From assembly GCF_029933015.1 (NCBI RefSeq), contig NZ_JAOZOZ010000027.1, forward strand, positions 6,232 to 16,778: a stretch of DNA of 10,547 bases, read 5' to 3'. Each line of letters opens with the position of its first letter. The first letter of the stretch is position 1. The position numbers were made by a program, and so were the translations under genes. Origin of the DNA: Hydrogenimonas sp. GTDB lineage: Bacteria; Campylobacterota; Campylobacteria; Campylobacterales; Hydrogenimonadaceae. Positions 1 to 7,525 of this stretch are shown here, piece by piece. Below the pieces are notes generated by a model. The model worked only from the letters and a program-made list of their open reading frames with translations, ran no database searches and was not told the origin of the DNA.

Positions 1-884
1 GCGATTTTGTACTGGGATTCATGAGTGTTCGCACCCAGATGGGGTGTCACCGTCACGTTGTCGAGATCGAGCAGAGGATGATCCGTCGCCGGCTCTTTGG
101 TGAAGACGTCGATACCTGCAAACCGGATTTTTCCACTCTTGAGTCCTTCATAAAGCGCTTCTTCGTCATAGAGTCCGCCGCGGGCACAGTTGATCAGAAC
201 CACTCCGTCTTTCATTTTCGCGATCTCTTCTTTGCCGATCATGCCGATCGTTTCCTGATTTTTCGGTGTATGGATCGTGATGATGTCGCAGGCCAGGATA
301 TCATCAAAGTTCGTTGTGTATTCGACTCCCAAATCCGTGGCTTTTGAGGGTTCTATATATGGATCATACGTTACCACATCCATCTCGAAAGCTTTGGCAC
401 GAATCCCAACACGACTGCCGATGTTGCCGAAACCGATAATTCCCAGTCTTTTGTCTTTCAGTTCGTATCCGTACCATTTTTCACGCTTCCACACCCGATC
501 GAGCTTCAGATGGTTATGGGCGTAGGGAAAGGCGCGCATACATGCGAGCATGTGCGCCATCGTAAGCTCCACCGCGGCGATCGTATTGGCCGTGGGCACG
601 TTCATGACGATGATACCCCGCTTGCTGCACCCTTCGATATCGACATTGTCGACACCTACCCCGGCACGCACCAGAGCTTTCAGATTGGTTGCGGCGTTGA
701 TGAACGCTTCGTTGACTTCCGTCGAACTTCGAGTAATCGCCACATCGGCTTTGCCTATGACATTGAGCAGCTCGTCTTTGGGCATGTCAGCCACGTTGAT
801 ATACTCGATATCAGGTTGAGACGCAAGCATTTCAAGACCGCTTTCATGAATGTGGTCACATACCATGATTACATGCTTTTTCAT
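1..884 (-). CDS. serA: D-3-phosphoglycerate dehydrogenase, N-terminal part (runs off the left edge)
   Basis: SerA oxidises 3-phosphoglycerate to 3-phosphohydroxypyruvate with NAD, the first committed step of serine synthesis in the cytoplasm. The visible 294 residues cover the substrate-binding and NAD-binding domains. The Rossmann motif GFGNIG lies at about residues 151-156. The catalytic set of D-2-hydroxyacid dehydrogenases is present: Arg235 (in INCARGG), Glu264 (in FTKEPA) and His282 (in TPHLGAN). SerA-type proteins of Campylobacter are about 527 residues, so the missing part should hold the linker and C-terminal ACT regulatory domain, which would decide whether serine feedback applies. 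The ATG at 884 is preceded by AAGGA, which sits in the last codons of the upstream gene. That gene's TAG ends one base before this ATG, so translation is probably coupled. The product name is secure as a family call; SerA rather than another D-hydroxyacid dehydrogenase is supported by the gene order. Confidence 0.93.
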   Translation of the reverse strand, partial: MKKHVIMVCDHIHESGLEMLASQPDIEYINVADMPKDELLNVIGKADVAITRSSTEVNEAFINAATNLKALVRAGVGVDNVDIEGCSKRGIIVMNVPTANTIAAVELTMAHMLACMRAFPYAHNHLKLDRVWKREKWYGYELKDKRLGIIGFGNIGSRVGIRAKAFEMDVVTYDPYIEPSKATDLGVEYTTNFDDILACDIITIHTPKNQETIGMIGKEEIAKMKDGVVLINCARGGLYDEEALYEGLKSGKIRFAGIDVFTKEPATDHPLLDLDNVTVTPHLGANTHESQYKI

Positions 885-885
885 C

Positions 886-1374
886 CTATTCCTTTGTGTA
901 GTTTTCTATTTCGATGTCAATATCGTATTTTCGGACCATTTTTACAATCCGGTCCAGGCTCTCTTTGTCGAGATTGTGAATGATGAGTATACCATTTTCC
1001 TTTTTCCTGAAAATCGCATAATCGATCCCGTTCTGCTCCAGAAGCTGCCTGATACAGAACATTCTGTAATTGTCGAGATGCTTCAGTGTAAGCCGATAGG
1101 CGGTATGGGGCTCGGGCTTGCGCTTCAGCGGAAGATCGATCTGTATTTCACTGACGGCATATGTATATGACGGCTTTTTCTTTTCGGCAAGATCCTCCAG
1201 CCATTTCGCACCTATCGAGGGCTTTTTTTCCCTCTTTTCGAAATGTTTTTTTTCAAGCGGATTGGTATAGAGACTCTGATCGTTCTGGTTGGCATAACGA
1301 TAGAGCAAAAGAAGCAAAATAAAAACCGCCACTGTTGATACGATCCCGAAGAGGATAATCAACAGGCGGTTCAT
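886..1374 (-). CDS. Small membrane-anchored protein of unknown function, possible SPOR-like C-terminal domain
   Basis: I do not recognise a named family. The 162-residue product begins with one strongly hydrophobic segment (about residues 4-25) followed by Tyr-Arg and a charged, Lys/Glu-rich linker (about 30-90). The C-terminal part (about 93-159) alternates predicted strand and helix as strand 93-100, helix 101-115, strand 116-124, strand 127-134, helix 136-150, strand 151-159. A single N-terminal anchor, a polar linker and a small beta-alpha-beta-beta-alpha-beta domain is the usual layout of SPOR-domain cell-wall proteins, but other ferredoxin-like folds (for example ACT) share that order, so this is only a structural guess. 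The gene occupies the same slot between rpsA and serA as a putative periplasmic protein gene in C. jejuni. It starts 9 bases after the rpsA stop with no strong ribosome binding site, suggesting coupled translation, and ends one base before serA. Confidence 0.85.
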   Translation of the reverse strand: MNRLLIILFGIVSTVAVFILLLLLYRYANQNDQSLYTNPLEKKHFEKREKKPSIGAKWLEDLAEKKKPSYTYAVSEIQIDLPLKRKPEPHTAYRLTLKHLDNYRMFCIRQLLEQNGIDYAIFRKKENGILIIHNLDKESLDRIVKMVRKYDIDIEIENYTKE

Positions 1375-1383
1375 ACCAAAGAC

Positions 1384-3051
1384 TTACAGTTGGTCTTTGA
1401 TGATATCTCCGATCGTCAGACGATCTTCGCTGTTGTTGAATTCATTCAGCGCATCGCGCTCTTTCTGGCGCTCGAGACGACGGACGGAGAGACGGATTTT
1501 GTTGCTTGAAGGATCGAGCATGACGATGACACCTTCGATCTCGTCCCCTTTGTTCAGCTCTTCCATGTTCAGAGGAGAGACATCCTCTTTTCGGATCAGC
1601 GCGTCGACGCCGTCTTCTATTTCCACAAAGACACCGAAATCTTTCACATCGCGGATTTTTCCTTTGACGATATCTCCGACTTTGTGCTCTTTGGCGAATC
1701 GGTCGATCGGACTCTCTTCCAGAGCTTTTTTGCTGAGGCTGATACGCTCCTGTTCCGGATCGATCTTGATGATCTTCACTTCGACTTCGTCGCCTTTTTT
1801 CAGAAGATCTTTGGCTTTGGCACCTTTCTCCCAGGAAACGTCCTGGTTGTGCAGAAGGCCTTCCACTTTGCCGATACGGACGAACGCGCCGAAATCGGTC
1901 AGCGTGGTCACCGTTCCTTTTACAACATCGCCCTCTTTGTGCTGCTGGAGGAACTCTTCGAAAGGCTTCGGCTGAAGGTTTTTGTAGGATACACGCAGTC
2001 TTCGGGTTTCGGGATTGATTTCTATCACCTCGACATCGATCTCGTCACCGACGTTGAGATAGTCTTTCGGGTTCTTGATGTCTTTGTCCCAGGAGACTTC
2101 GGAAACATGGAGGAATCCTTCGATATCGTTGCCCAGATCGACGAAAGCGCCGTAGGGCTCGATATTGCTGACTGTGACCTTGATCGCATCGCCCTCTTCG
2201 AGCTGATCGATGATCTCTTCCCACGGATCGGGCATGGTCTGCTTGATGGAGAGAGAAAGGTGGCGTTTTTTCGGATCGTATCCGATCGCTTTGACTTCCA
2301 CCCTGTCACCTTCTTCATAAAGCGTCGCGGGATTGACCGGTCCTTTGTAGCTGATTTCACTGTAGTGGACGAGTCCCTCGATACCGCCCACGTCTACGAA
2401 CATACCGTAGCTCGTGATCTTTTTGATCGTACCCTCGACGACCTTGTCCTCTTCCATCAGTCTGTCGACGATCTCTTTGCGCTCCTTGCGCAGCTGATCG
2501 AGATACTTTCTTCGGGAGATCACGATGGAGTCACGATCTTTGTCGAGTTTCAGAATGACCGCTTTGATCTCTTTGCCGATCGGGTTCTTGCCCATCGCGA
2601 AAGCCGCCTGGCTCATCGGCATGAAAAACTCGATATTGTCCTTCCCGATGACGAAATATCCGCCGCGATTCTTGCGAACCACTTTTCCTTCGACGACCAT
2701 GTTTTCCGCATCGTTTTCGTGCTCTTCGATGAACTTGCGGACGTTCGCCTTTCGGATCGCTTTCTGATACGACGCCTGGGGACGCTCGTTGCGATAGCCC
2801 GTGATAACCACGGGAATCGTGTCACCCACGTTGAATTTGAGGTTGCCCTCTTCGTCCTTGAGCTCGTCGAGATTGACGGCCGCTTCCTGCTTTCGGCCCA
2901 CATCGACCAGCGCCTGGTTGTCACCTTCACGAATCTCTACAATCACACCGTCCGTTATGCTTCCGCCCTGCTCCTTTTTCTCGTACGCGTCCAGCATCGA
3001 CGCGAAATCTTCCTCCATGTTCTCAAACTCTTCCATTGAGGCCTTGTCCAT
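1384..3051 (-). CDS. rpsA: 30S ribosomal protein S1
   Basis: S1 binds mRNA and helps load it on the 30S subunit. The 555-residue protein is full length for the six-domain form (E. coli S1 has 557). Six S1/OB-fold repeats can be followed at about residues 31-100, 115-183, 202-271, 285-356, 372-442 and 457-525. The last four carry the typical pattern of a glycine-rich first strand (SYGMFVDVGG, PYGAFVDLGN, DFGAFVRIGK, DFGVFVEIED), then GL/GF-xHxS-like and ISLS-like strands. The first two repeats are diverged, as expected for the ribosome-docking repeats of bacterial S1. The ATG at 3051 has AAGGA seven bases upstream. The gene follows ispH after 33 bases and is probably transcribed both by read-through and from an internal promoter inside the end of ispH. 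Its neighbour ispH is fused to S1 domains in some Clostridia; here the two genes are separate. Confidence 0.97.
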   Translation of the reverse strand: MDKASMEEFENMEEDFASMLDAYEKKEQGGSITDGVIVEIREGDNQALVDVGRKQEAAVNLDELKDEEGNLKFNVGDTIPVVITGYRNERPQASYQKAIRKANVRKFIEEHENDAENMVVEGKVVRKNRGGYFVIGKDNIEFFMPMSQAAFAMGKNPIGKEIKAVILKLDKDRDSIVISRRKYLDQLRKERKEIVDRLMEEDKVVEGTIKKITSYGMFVDVGGIEGLVHYSEISYKGPVNPATLYEEGDRVEVKAIGYDPKKRHLSLSIKQTMPDPWEEIIDQLEEGDAIKVTVSNIEPYGAFVDLGNDIEGFLHVSEVSWDKDIKNPKDYLNVGDEIDVEVIEINPETRRLRVSYKNLQPKPFEEFLQQHKEGDVVKGTVTTLTDFGAFVRIGKVEGLLHNQDVSWEKGAKAKDLLKKGDEVEVKIIKIDPEQERISLSKKALEESPIDRFAKEHKVGDIVKGKIRDVKDFGVFVEIEDGVDALIRKEDVSPLNMEELNKGDEIEGVIVMLDPSSNKIRLSVRRLERQKERDALNEFNNSEDRLTIGDIIKDQL

Positions 3052-3083
3052 ACCTGATTCCTTTTCCGTTTTTAAAGTCCGTT

Positions 3084-3113
3084 ATTATACTTTAAATTCT
3101 CTTATTTTTCCAA
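3084..3113 (-). promoter_or_regulatory. Candidate internal promoter for rpsA
   Basis: On the minus strand TTGGAA (3113-3108) is followed after 18 bases by a perfect TATAAT (3089-3084). The -10 box includes the ispH stop codon, and the spacer is very AT-rich. The predicted start is near 3077, giving a leader of about 25 bases with AAGGA before the S1 ATG. TTGGAA matches four of six bases of the sigma-70 -35 consensus, and Campylobacterota promoters often lack a clear -35 box altogether. The position makes sense because S1 is needed in far larger amounts than IspH or AroA. No transcript data are available here. Confidence 0.55.
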
Positions 3114-3915
3114 TAATCTCTTCGATAATCCACTCCGGGGTCGATGCACCCGCGGTGATTCCACACAGTTTCTTTCCTTCGAACCACTCTCTTTTCAGCT
3201 CCTCTTTCGATTCGACATGGTACGAATCGGGACAGTACTGGCTGCAGATCGTAAAAAGCTGTTTGGTGTTGGAAGACTGTTTGCCGCCGATCACGACCAT
3301 CACGTCGGCTCGTTTGGCGAGCTCTCTGGCGGCGTCCTGGTTCTCGAAAGTCGCGTTGCAGATCGTGTTGAAGACACGTACCTCTTTGTGGCGGGGAACG
3401 AGATAGTTGATGATCTTGTTGTATTCGTCGATTTTACGTGTCGTCTGGGCGACGACGGCCACCCGCTCTTTCAGATGGATCTTTTCCAGATCCTTTACGT
3501 CCAAAACGGCGTGCACCGGCCCCATCGCGTAACTCATGACCCCTTTGATCTCCGGATGGTTGACATCGCCGAATATGACGATGTCGTATCCCGCTTCACT
3601 CATCTCTTCGACGATCTGCTGGGGCTTGGTCACGAAAGGACAGGTGGCGTCGATCACTTCGCCGCCCTTCTCTTTCAGCTTTTTGAGATCCTCTTTGGGA
3701 ATTCCGTGGGTACGGATCACCGTCGCCTGCCCCTCTTTCACGTCCTCCAAAGATGTGGCCAGCGAAACGTTGAAATCCCGCTTGAGCCGTTCGATCTCCA
3801 TGTTGTTGTGGATCAGCGGCCCCAGCGTCGAACTGCCGGGATGCTCCTCCGCGATCTTGATGGCCCTTTTGACGCCGAAACAGAAGCCGTAGCTTTTGGC
3901 GATCTCTATTTCCAT
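3085..3915 (-). CDS. ispH: 4-hydroxy-3-methylbut-2-enyl diphosphate reductase
   Basis: IspH is the last enzyme of the methylerythritol phosphate pathway. It reductively dehydrates HMBPP to IPP and DMAPP using an iron-sulfur cluster. The three cluster cysteines are in place at Cys12 (FCFGVKRA), Cys92 (DATCPFV) and Cys186 (CNATFENQ). The substrate-contact residues His36, His70 (THGIP), His120 and Glu122 (NHPE) and the QTT motif near 157-159 are also visible, as is the closing GITAGASTP motif. At 276 residues it is of normal short IspH length. The ATG at 3915 lies inside the end of aroA (10-base overlap). The ribosome binding site GAGGTG is formed by aroA's own Glu-Val codons, so expression is tied to aroA. 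The presence of ispH implies a non-mevalonate isoprenoid route in this organism. Confidence 0.97.
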   Translation of the reverse strand: MEIEIAKSYGFCFGVKRAIKIAEEHPGSSTLGPLIHNNMEIERLKRDFNVSLATSLEDVKEGQATVIRTHGIPKEDLKKLKEKGGEVIDATCPFVTKPQQIVEEMSEAGYDIVIFGDVNHPEIKGVMSYAMGPVHAVLDVKDLEKIHLKERVAVVAQTTRKIDEYNKIINYLVPRHKEVRVFNTICNATFENQDAARELAKRADVMVVIGGKQSSNTKQLFTICSQYCPDSYHVESKEELKREWFEGKKLCGITAGASTPEWIIEEIIGKIREFKV

Positions 3916-5192
3916 GTTTTCACCTCGGTAATCTGACTCAAAATATCCAGAAAGTTCGGAAAAGAGGTTTCGATACAGTCGACATCCTCGATGGTCATGT
4001 CGGCCAGGAGTCCGGCGATCGCGAAGCTCATGGCGATCCTATGATCCCCGCAACTGTCGATCGTCGCCCCATGGATCTCTCCCCCCTCGATGAGATACCC
4101 GTCCTCTCTCTCGCTGCAGACGACACCGCAACGCTTCAGCCCTTCGACGACACACGTGATCCGATCCGACTCCTTGACCCGCAGCTCTTCGGCATTGCGG
4201 ACGACACTCTCGCCTTCGGCGACGGCCATCGCGATGGATATGGCGGGCAATTCGTCGATAAGCCACGAAATGTGTTCGCTCACTTCGACACTTTTGAGCC
4301 GGCCATTGTAGGTGATCGTGATATCGCCGATCGGCTCGTAACGGTTCTCTTTTTCGGTAAATTCGACCCGTGCCCCCATTCGTTTCAACACTTTGTAGGC
4401 TTCGATGCGGGTGGGATTGAGGGTCACATCGGTAATGACCACCCGGCTGCCGGGAACGATCGCGGCGGCCACCGCGAAGAAAAACGCGCTGGACGGATCC
4501 GCCGGCACGGTAATGTCCAGCGGCTCGAGAGGCCCGCGCATCGGCTCGATCGTGATCGTATCCCAGCTTTCGATATTGGCACCCATACCCCGCAGCATCC
4601 GTTCCGTATGGTCACGGCTCAGTTCCGGCTCCCTGTAGGTGGAGACATCGTCTGCACGCAGAGCCGCCAGAATCATCGCGCTCTTCACCTGTGCCGAGGC
4701 GATGGGGCTTTCATAATTGAAGGATCGCAGCCTGTCCCCCCTGATACACAACGGTGCCAGGTTTCCCTCTTCCCTGCCGTCGATTTTCGCCCCGATCTGC
4801 GTCAGAGGTCCGGTGACCCTCTTCATCGGACGTCGCCTGAGGTATCTGTCTCCCGTCAGGACGTAATGCCCCGGCAGAGAACTGAGAAACCCGCAGAAAA
4901 GGCGCATCGCCGTACCGGAATTCCCACAGTCGAGCACATCTTCGGGCTCGGAGGCCTCTTTGGGGGGCGTGATGGTGATCGTGTCCCCCTCCTCTTCGAC
5001 TTTCGCCCCCAGCTGCTTGACGATAGCCAGCGTATTGAGGGTGTCTTCCGCACGCAGATAGTTTCTGATCCTGCTCGGTTTGTCGCTTAAAAGCGAAAAC
5101 ATGGCACAACGGTGTGAGATCGATTTGTCGCTGGCGATAGAGTCACACAGAAGATCGAAAGCTTCCGCTTTTTTCACGGCCAGAGTGGTCAT
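3906..5192 (-). CDS. aroA: 3-phosphoshikimate 1-carboxyvinyltransferase (EPSP synthase)
   Basis: AroA joins shikimate-3-phosphate and phosphoenolpyruvate in the sixth step of the shikimate pathway, towards chorismate and the aromatic amino acids. Visible motifs, numbered from the ATG at 5192, are SDKSISHR at 21-28, GNSGTAMR at 90-97, RRRPMKR near 119-125, SAQVKSA at 166-172, RDHTE at 193-197, DPSSAFFF at 232-239, NPTR at 259-262, catalytic Asp313 in IDELP, RVKESDR at 338-344 and GDHRIAM at 382-388. Several of these (RxHxE, SAQxK, NxTR) fit the class II group of EPSP synthases, although SDK replaces the usual GDK of that class. I chose the ATG at 5192, giving 428 residues. It forms an ATGA overlap with the pheT stop and has GAGG five bases upstream; an in-frame GTG six codons earlier lies inside pheT and is less likely. 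Confidence 0.96.
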   Translation of the reverse strand: MTTLAVKKAEAFDLLCDSIASDKSISHRCAMFSLLSDKPSRIRNYLRAEDTLNTLAIVKQLGAKVEEEGDTITITPPKEASEPEDVLDCGNSGTAMRLFCGFLSSLPGHYVLTGDRYLRRRPMKRVTGPLTQIGAKIDGREEGNLAPLCIRGDRLRSFNYESPIASAQVKSAMILAALRADDVSTYREPELSRDHTERMLRGMGANIESWDTITIEPMRGPLEPLDITVPADPSSAFFFAVAAAIVPGSRVVITDVTLNPTRIEAYKVLKRMGARVEFTEKENRYEPIGDITITYNGRLKSVEVSEHISWLIDELPAISIAMAVAEGESVVRNAEELRVKESDRITCVVEGLKRCGVVCSEREDGYLIEGGEIHGATIDSCGDHRIAMSFAIAGLLADMTIEDVDCIETSFPNFLDILSQITEVKTWK

Positions 5193-7525
5193 CGCAGCCT
5201 CGCTTCGCACGCCTCTGTCAAAAGCTTCAGCGCTTTGTCCATTATGGCGTTGATCTCGCTCTCTTCCAAGGTCTTCTCCATCGATGAGATGATGAATCGA
5301 AGCGTCAGACTCATCTCGTCTCCCAGTTTTTCATCGGTATATCTGTCGATCGGGAAAAACTTCTGCACCGTTTCGGGCAGTTTTCCCTCCAACGCCTCTC
5401 TGATCGCCGTATAGGTGGTGCTTTGGGGTACGACGATGCTCAGATCGCGCTGAACCGGCGTAAAGGCGCTGATGGGGCGGGCGTTGATATGCTTTTGTTG
5501 CAGTTTGGGTACTTCGAGTTCGGCGAAATAGGTATCGGGCAGATCGAACTGTGCCGCGATATCGGGATGGAGCTTCGAAACGATTCCCACCGTCTCCCCA
5601 TCCATCACGATCCTGGCGGACTGATAGGGGTGCATAAGAGCGTTGTCCGCTTCGCACGCCTGCAGTTCGAAGCTTCCGACCACGGCCGCGAGTTTGTCGA
5701 CGAATGTGGGGAAATCGATCGGTTCGGGTTTGCCCGCGTTCGTGACCGTCTCCATCTCCTTCTCCCCCGCATAGGCGAAAAGAAGGTGGAACATTTCGTT
5801 GCGCTCCGCATCGAAGACCCGTCCCACTTCAAAGAGTGGAATACGCTTTTTCGACATCGCGACGTTGCGTTGGAGCGAGTCGAGCATCGTCACCATCAGA
5901 CTCGGCCGCAATCCGTCCATCTCGTTGGTGATGGGATTGAGCAGGGCCTTTTCCTTCTTGAGCGGTTCGAATCCGAGCGCCTCTACGCGCCGGTTGTCGC
6001 AGAAGACATAGTGAATCGTCTCGAAAAAACCGTTCGCTACCGCTTTGAGACGGATATCCCGGATGAAACGGTAGCGATGAAGATCGTAGGTGACGCGGTT
6101 GGCTTCCTGAAAACGCATCGGTCTGGAGGCGATATTGTCGATACCGACGATTCGGACGACCTCCTCGATCACGTCCTGCTTGTTCACGATATCGTGTCGG
6201 AAAGCCGGAACGTCGAAAATGATCTTCCCGTCTTCGGTCCTGTGGATATAGAAACCGAGTTTCGAAAGAATGTTGACGACCGTGGAGATCTCCACGGCCT
6301 GACCGACCAGCGCTTCGATCTCGTCCATCGATATGTCGAGTGTCAGCGGCTCCTTCTGTGTCATATACTCACTGCATCCGGCATAGACCTCCACCTCGGC
6401 ATAAGTGCAGAGAAGATGCAGCAGTACCCGACAGCCGAAGTCGAGATCGGGTTCGCTTCCCCTTGAGGTTCTGTAGTAGAGTGCGTCGGTTTTCAGATTC
6501 TCTTTTTTGACGACGGGAGCGATCAGCTCCGGCCGGATGTAACTCGCCTCCAGGATCAGCGTCTTTTCGTTTTCGTCCGCTTTGAGCTCTTCGTTCTGGT
6601 AGATTCCCACGATCGAAGCGGTTTTTCCGTCTGTCTCCACGGCACCGAGACCGTTGTCCAGCTGTTTGAGGGTTATTTTGGCCTTTTCGGAACCGTTCGA
6701 GAGTTTCGAGAAACCGTACTCCCGCAAAATCACGCCGCTGGCATGGACGGCATAGTCGATGTATGCATCGATGGCTCTTTCAGTGATATCGATGTCGACC
6801 AGTGCGAGACGCAACCGTATGAACAGAGGCACATCGATCGACTTGAGATCGACGGCGCGGTAGAGCAGGTCGACCGGGGGATTCCCCTGATGGGCGAACT
6901 GAAGAATTCTTCCGATTCCCAGACTCTTGCTCTCTTTCTCTCTGTATTCCAGCGTTTTCATCGGGCGGTCGAAACCCACGGAAAGTTCTCTGGCGACACC
7001 GTAGATGCTCAGACAGTCACCCCGGTTCGCGGTCAGCTCGATTTCGATCACATCATCGTTGAAGGGAGGATACTCCTTCAACGGTTTGCCGATCTCAAGG
7101 CCGCCGATCGTCTCATCCAGCACCAGGATCCCATCTCCGAGTTCCGGCAGTCCGAGTTCGGTGCTGGAGCAGACCATACCGTCACTTTCCACACCCCGAA
7201 GTTTGGCGTGCTTGATCTTCATGCCGTTGGGCATGACGGCGCCTACGGTAGCCACCGGTACATACTGGCCCGCGGCGATATTCTTCGCTCCGCATACGAT
7301 CTGCCGCACGGCGGTACCCAGATTGATCTGGCAGACACTCAGCTTGTCGGCATCGGGATGTTTTTCACAGGATTCCACATATCCGACGACGATCTTCTCC
7401 GGCACCCTATACTCTTTCAGGGAATCGACTTCCAGGCCGATACTGTTGAGCTTCCTGCAAATCTCTTCGGTCGAAATCCCTTTCAGGTCGACCCACTCTT
7501 CCAGCCATGTACGTGTCACTATCAT
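5189..7525 (-). CDS. pheT: Phenylalanine--tRNA ligase, beta subunit
   Basis: PheT pairs with PheS in the alpha2-beta2 enzyme that charges tRNA-Phe; the beta subunit contributes tRNA binding and, in many bacteria, editing of mischarged Tyr. The 778 residues show an N-terminal strand followed by an EMAP-II-like OB fold (about 40-150, with HPDADKLSVC and KLRGVESDGMVCS). Next come the NRGDCLSIYGVARE motif (167-180), a B3/B4 region (about 205-370), a B5 domain (about 395-470, with VPAFRHDI), a degenerate synthetase core (about 480-680, with FEVGRVF) and a C-terminal anticodon-binding FDX-ACB domain (about 685-778, PVQRDLSIVVP). The B3/B4 region is unusual because the GQPxHAFD stretch and the GG editing loop of typical PheT are not recognisable. 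The start ATG overlaps the pheS stop as ATGA, so the two subunits are translationally coupled. Confidence 0.97.
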   Translation of the reverse strand: MIVTRTWLEEWVDLKGISTEEICRKLNSIGLEVDSLKEYRVPEKIVVGYVESCEKHPDADKLSVCQINLGTAVRQIVCGAKNIAAGQYVPVATVGAVMPNGMKIKHAKLRGVESDGMVCSSTELGLPELGDGILVLDETIGGLEIGKPLKEYPPFNDDVIEIELTANRGDCLSIYGVARELSVGFDRPMKTLEYREKESKSLGIGRILQFAHQGNPPVDLLYRAVDLKSIDVPLFIRLRLALVDIDITERAIDAYIDYAVHASGVILREYGFSKLSNGSEKAKITLKQLDNGLGAVETDGKTASIVGIYQNEELKADENEKTLILEASYIRPELIAPVVKKENLKTDALYYRTSRGSEPDLDFGCRVLLHLLCTYAEVEVYAGCSEYMTQKEPLTLDISMDEIEALVGQAVEISTVVNILSKLGFYIHRTEDGKIIFDVPAFRHDIVNKQDVIEEVVRIVGIDNIASRPMRFQEANRVTYDLHRYRFIRDIRLKAVANGFFETIHYVFCDNRRVEALGFEPLKKEKALLNPITNEMDGLRPSLMVTMLDSLQRNVAMSKKRIPLFEVGRVFDAERNEMFHLLFAYAGEKEMETVTNAGKPEPIDFPTFVDKLAAVVGSFELQACEADNALMHPYQSARIVMDGETVGIVSKLHPDIAAQFDLPDTYFAELEVPKLQQKHINARPISAFTPVQRDLSIVVPQSTTYTAIREALEGKLPETVQKFFPIDRYTDEKLGDEMSLTLRFIISSMEKTLEESEINAIMDKALKLLTEACEARLR

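Noticed and set aside
1223..1253. Two homopolymer runs (T7 at 1223-1229 and T8 at 1246-1253) in the membrane-protein gene, considered as a phase-variation switch
   Set aside because: They encode ordinary Lys/Glu-rich linker codons, are short, and are A/T runs rather than the long G/C tracts that mediate phase variation in Campylobacter and Helicobacter.
1684..3039. A 451-codon open frame antisense to rpsA
   Set aside because: It is the complement of a clearly real S1 gene. The protein is a His/Phe/Asp-rich string with no family likeness, and such long antisense frames follow from the codon bias of rpsA.
4041..5090. A 349-codon open frame antisense to aroA
   Set aside because: It overlaps the fully motif-supported AroA, and its product looks like translated antisense sequence without recognisable domains or a good ribosome binding site.
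5193..5210. An upstream GTG start for aroA
   Set aside because: It lies inside pheT; the ATGA overlap at 5192 has GAGG at proper spacing and gives the usual 428 residues.
5423..6466. A 347-codon open frame antisense to pheT
   Set aside because: Same reasoning: it lies wholly inside PheT, with no domain and no promoter-like context.
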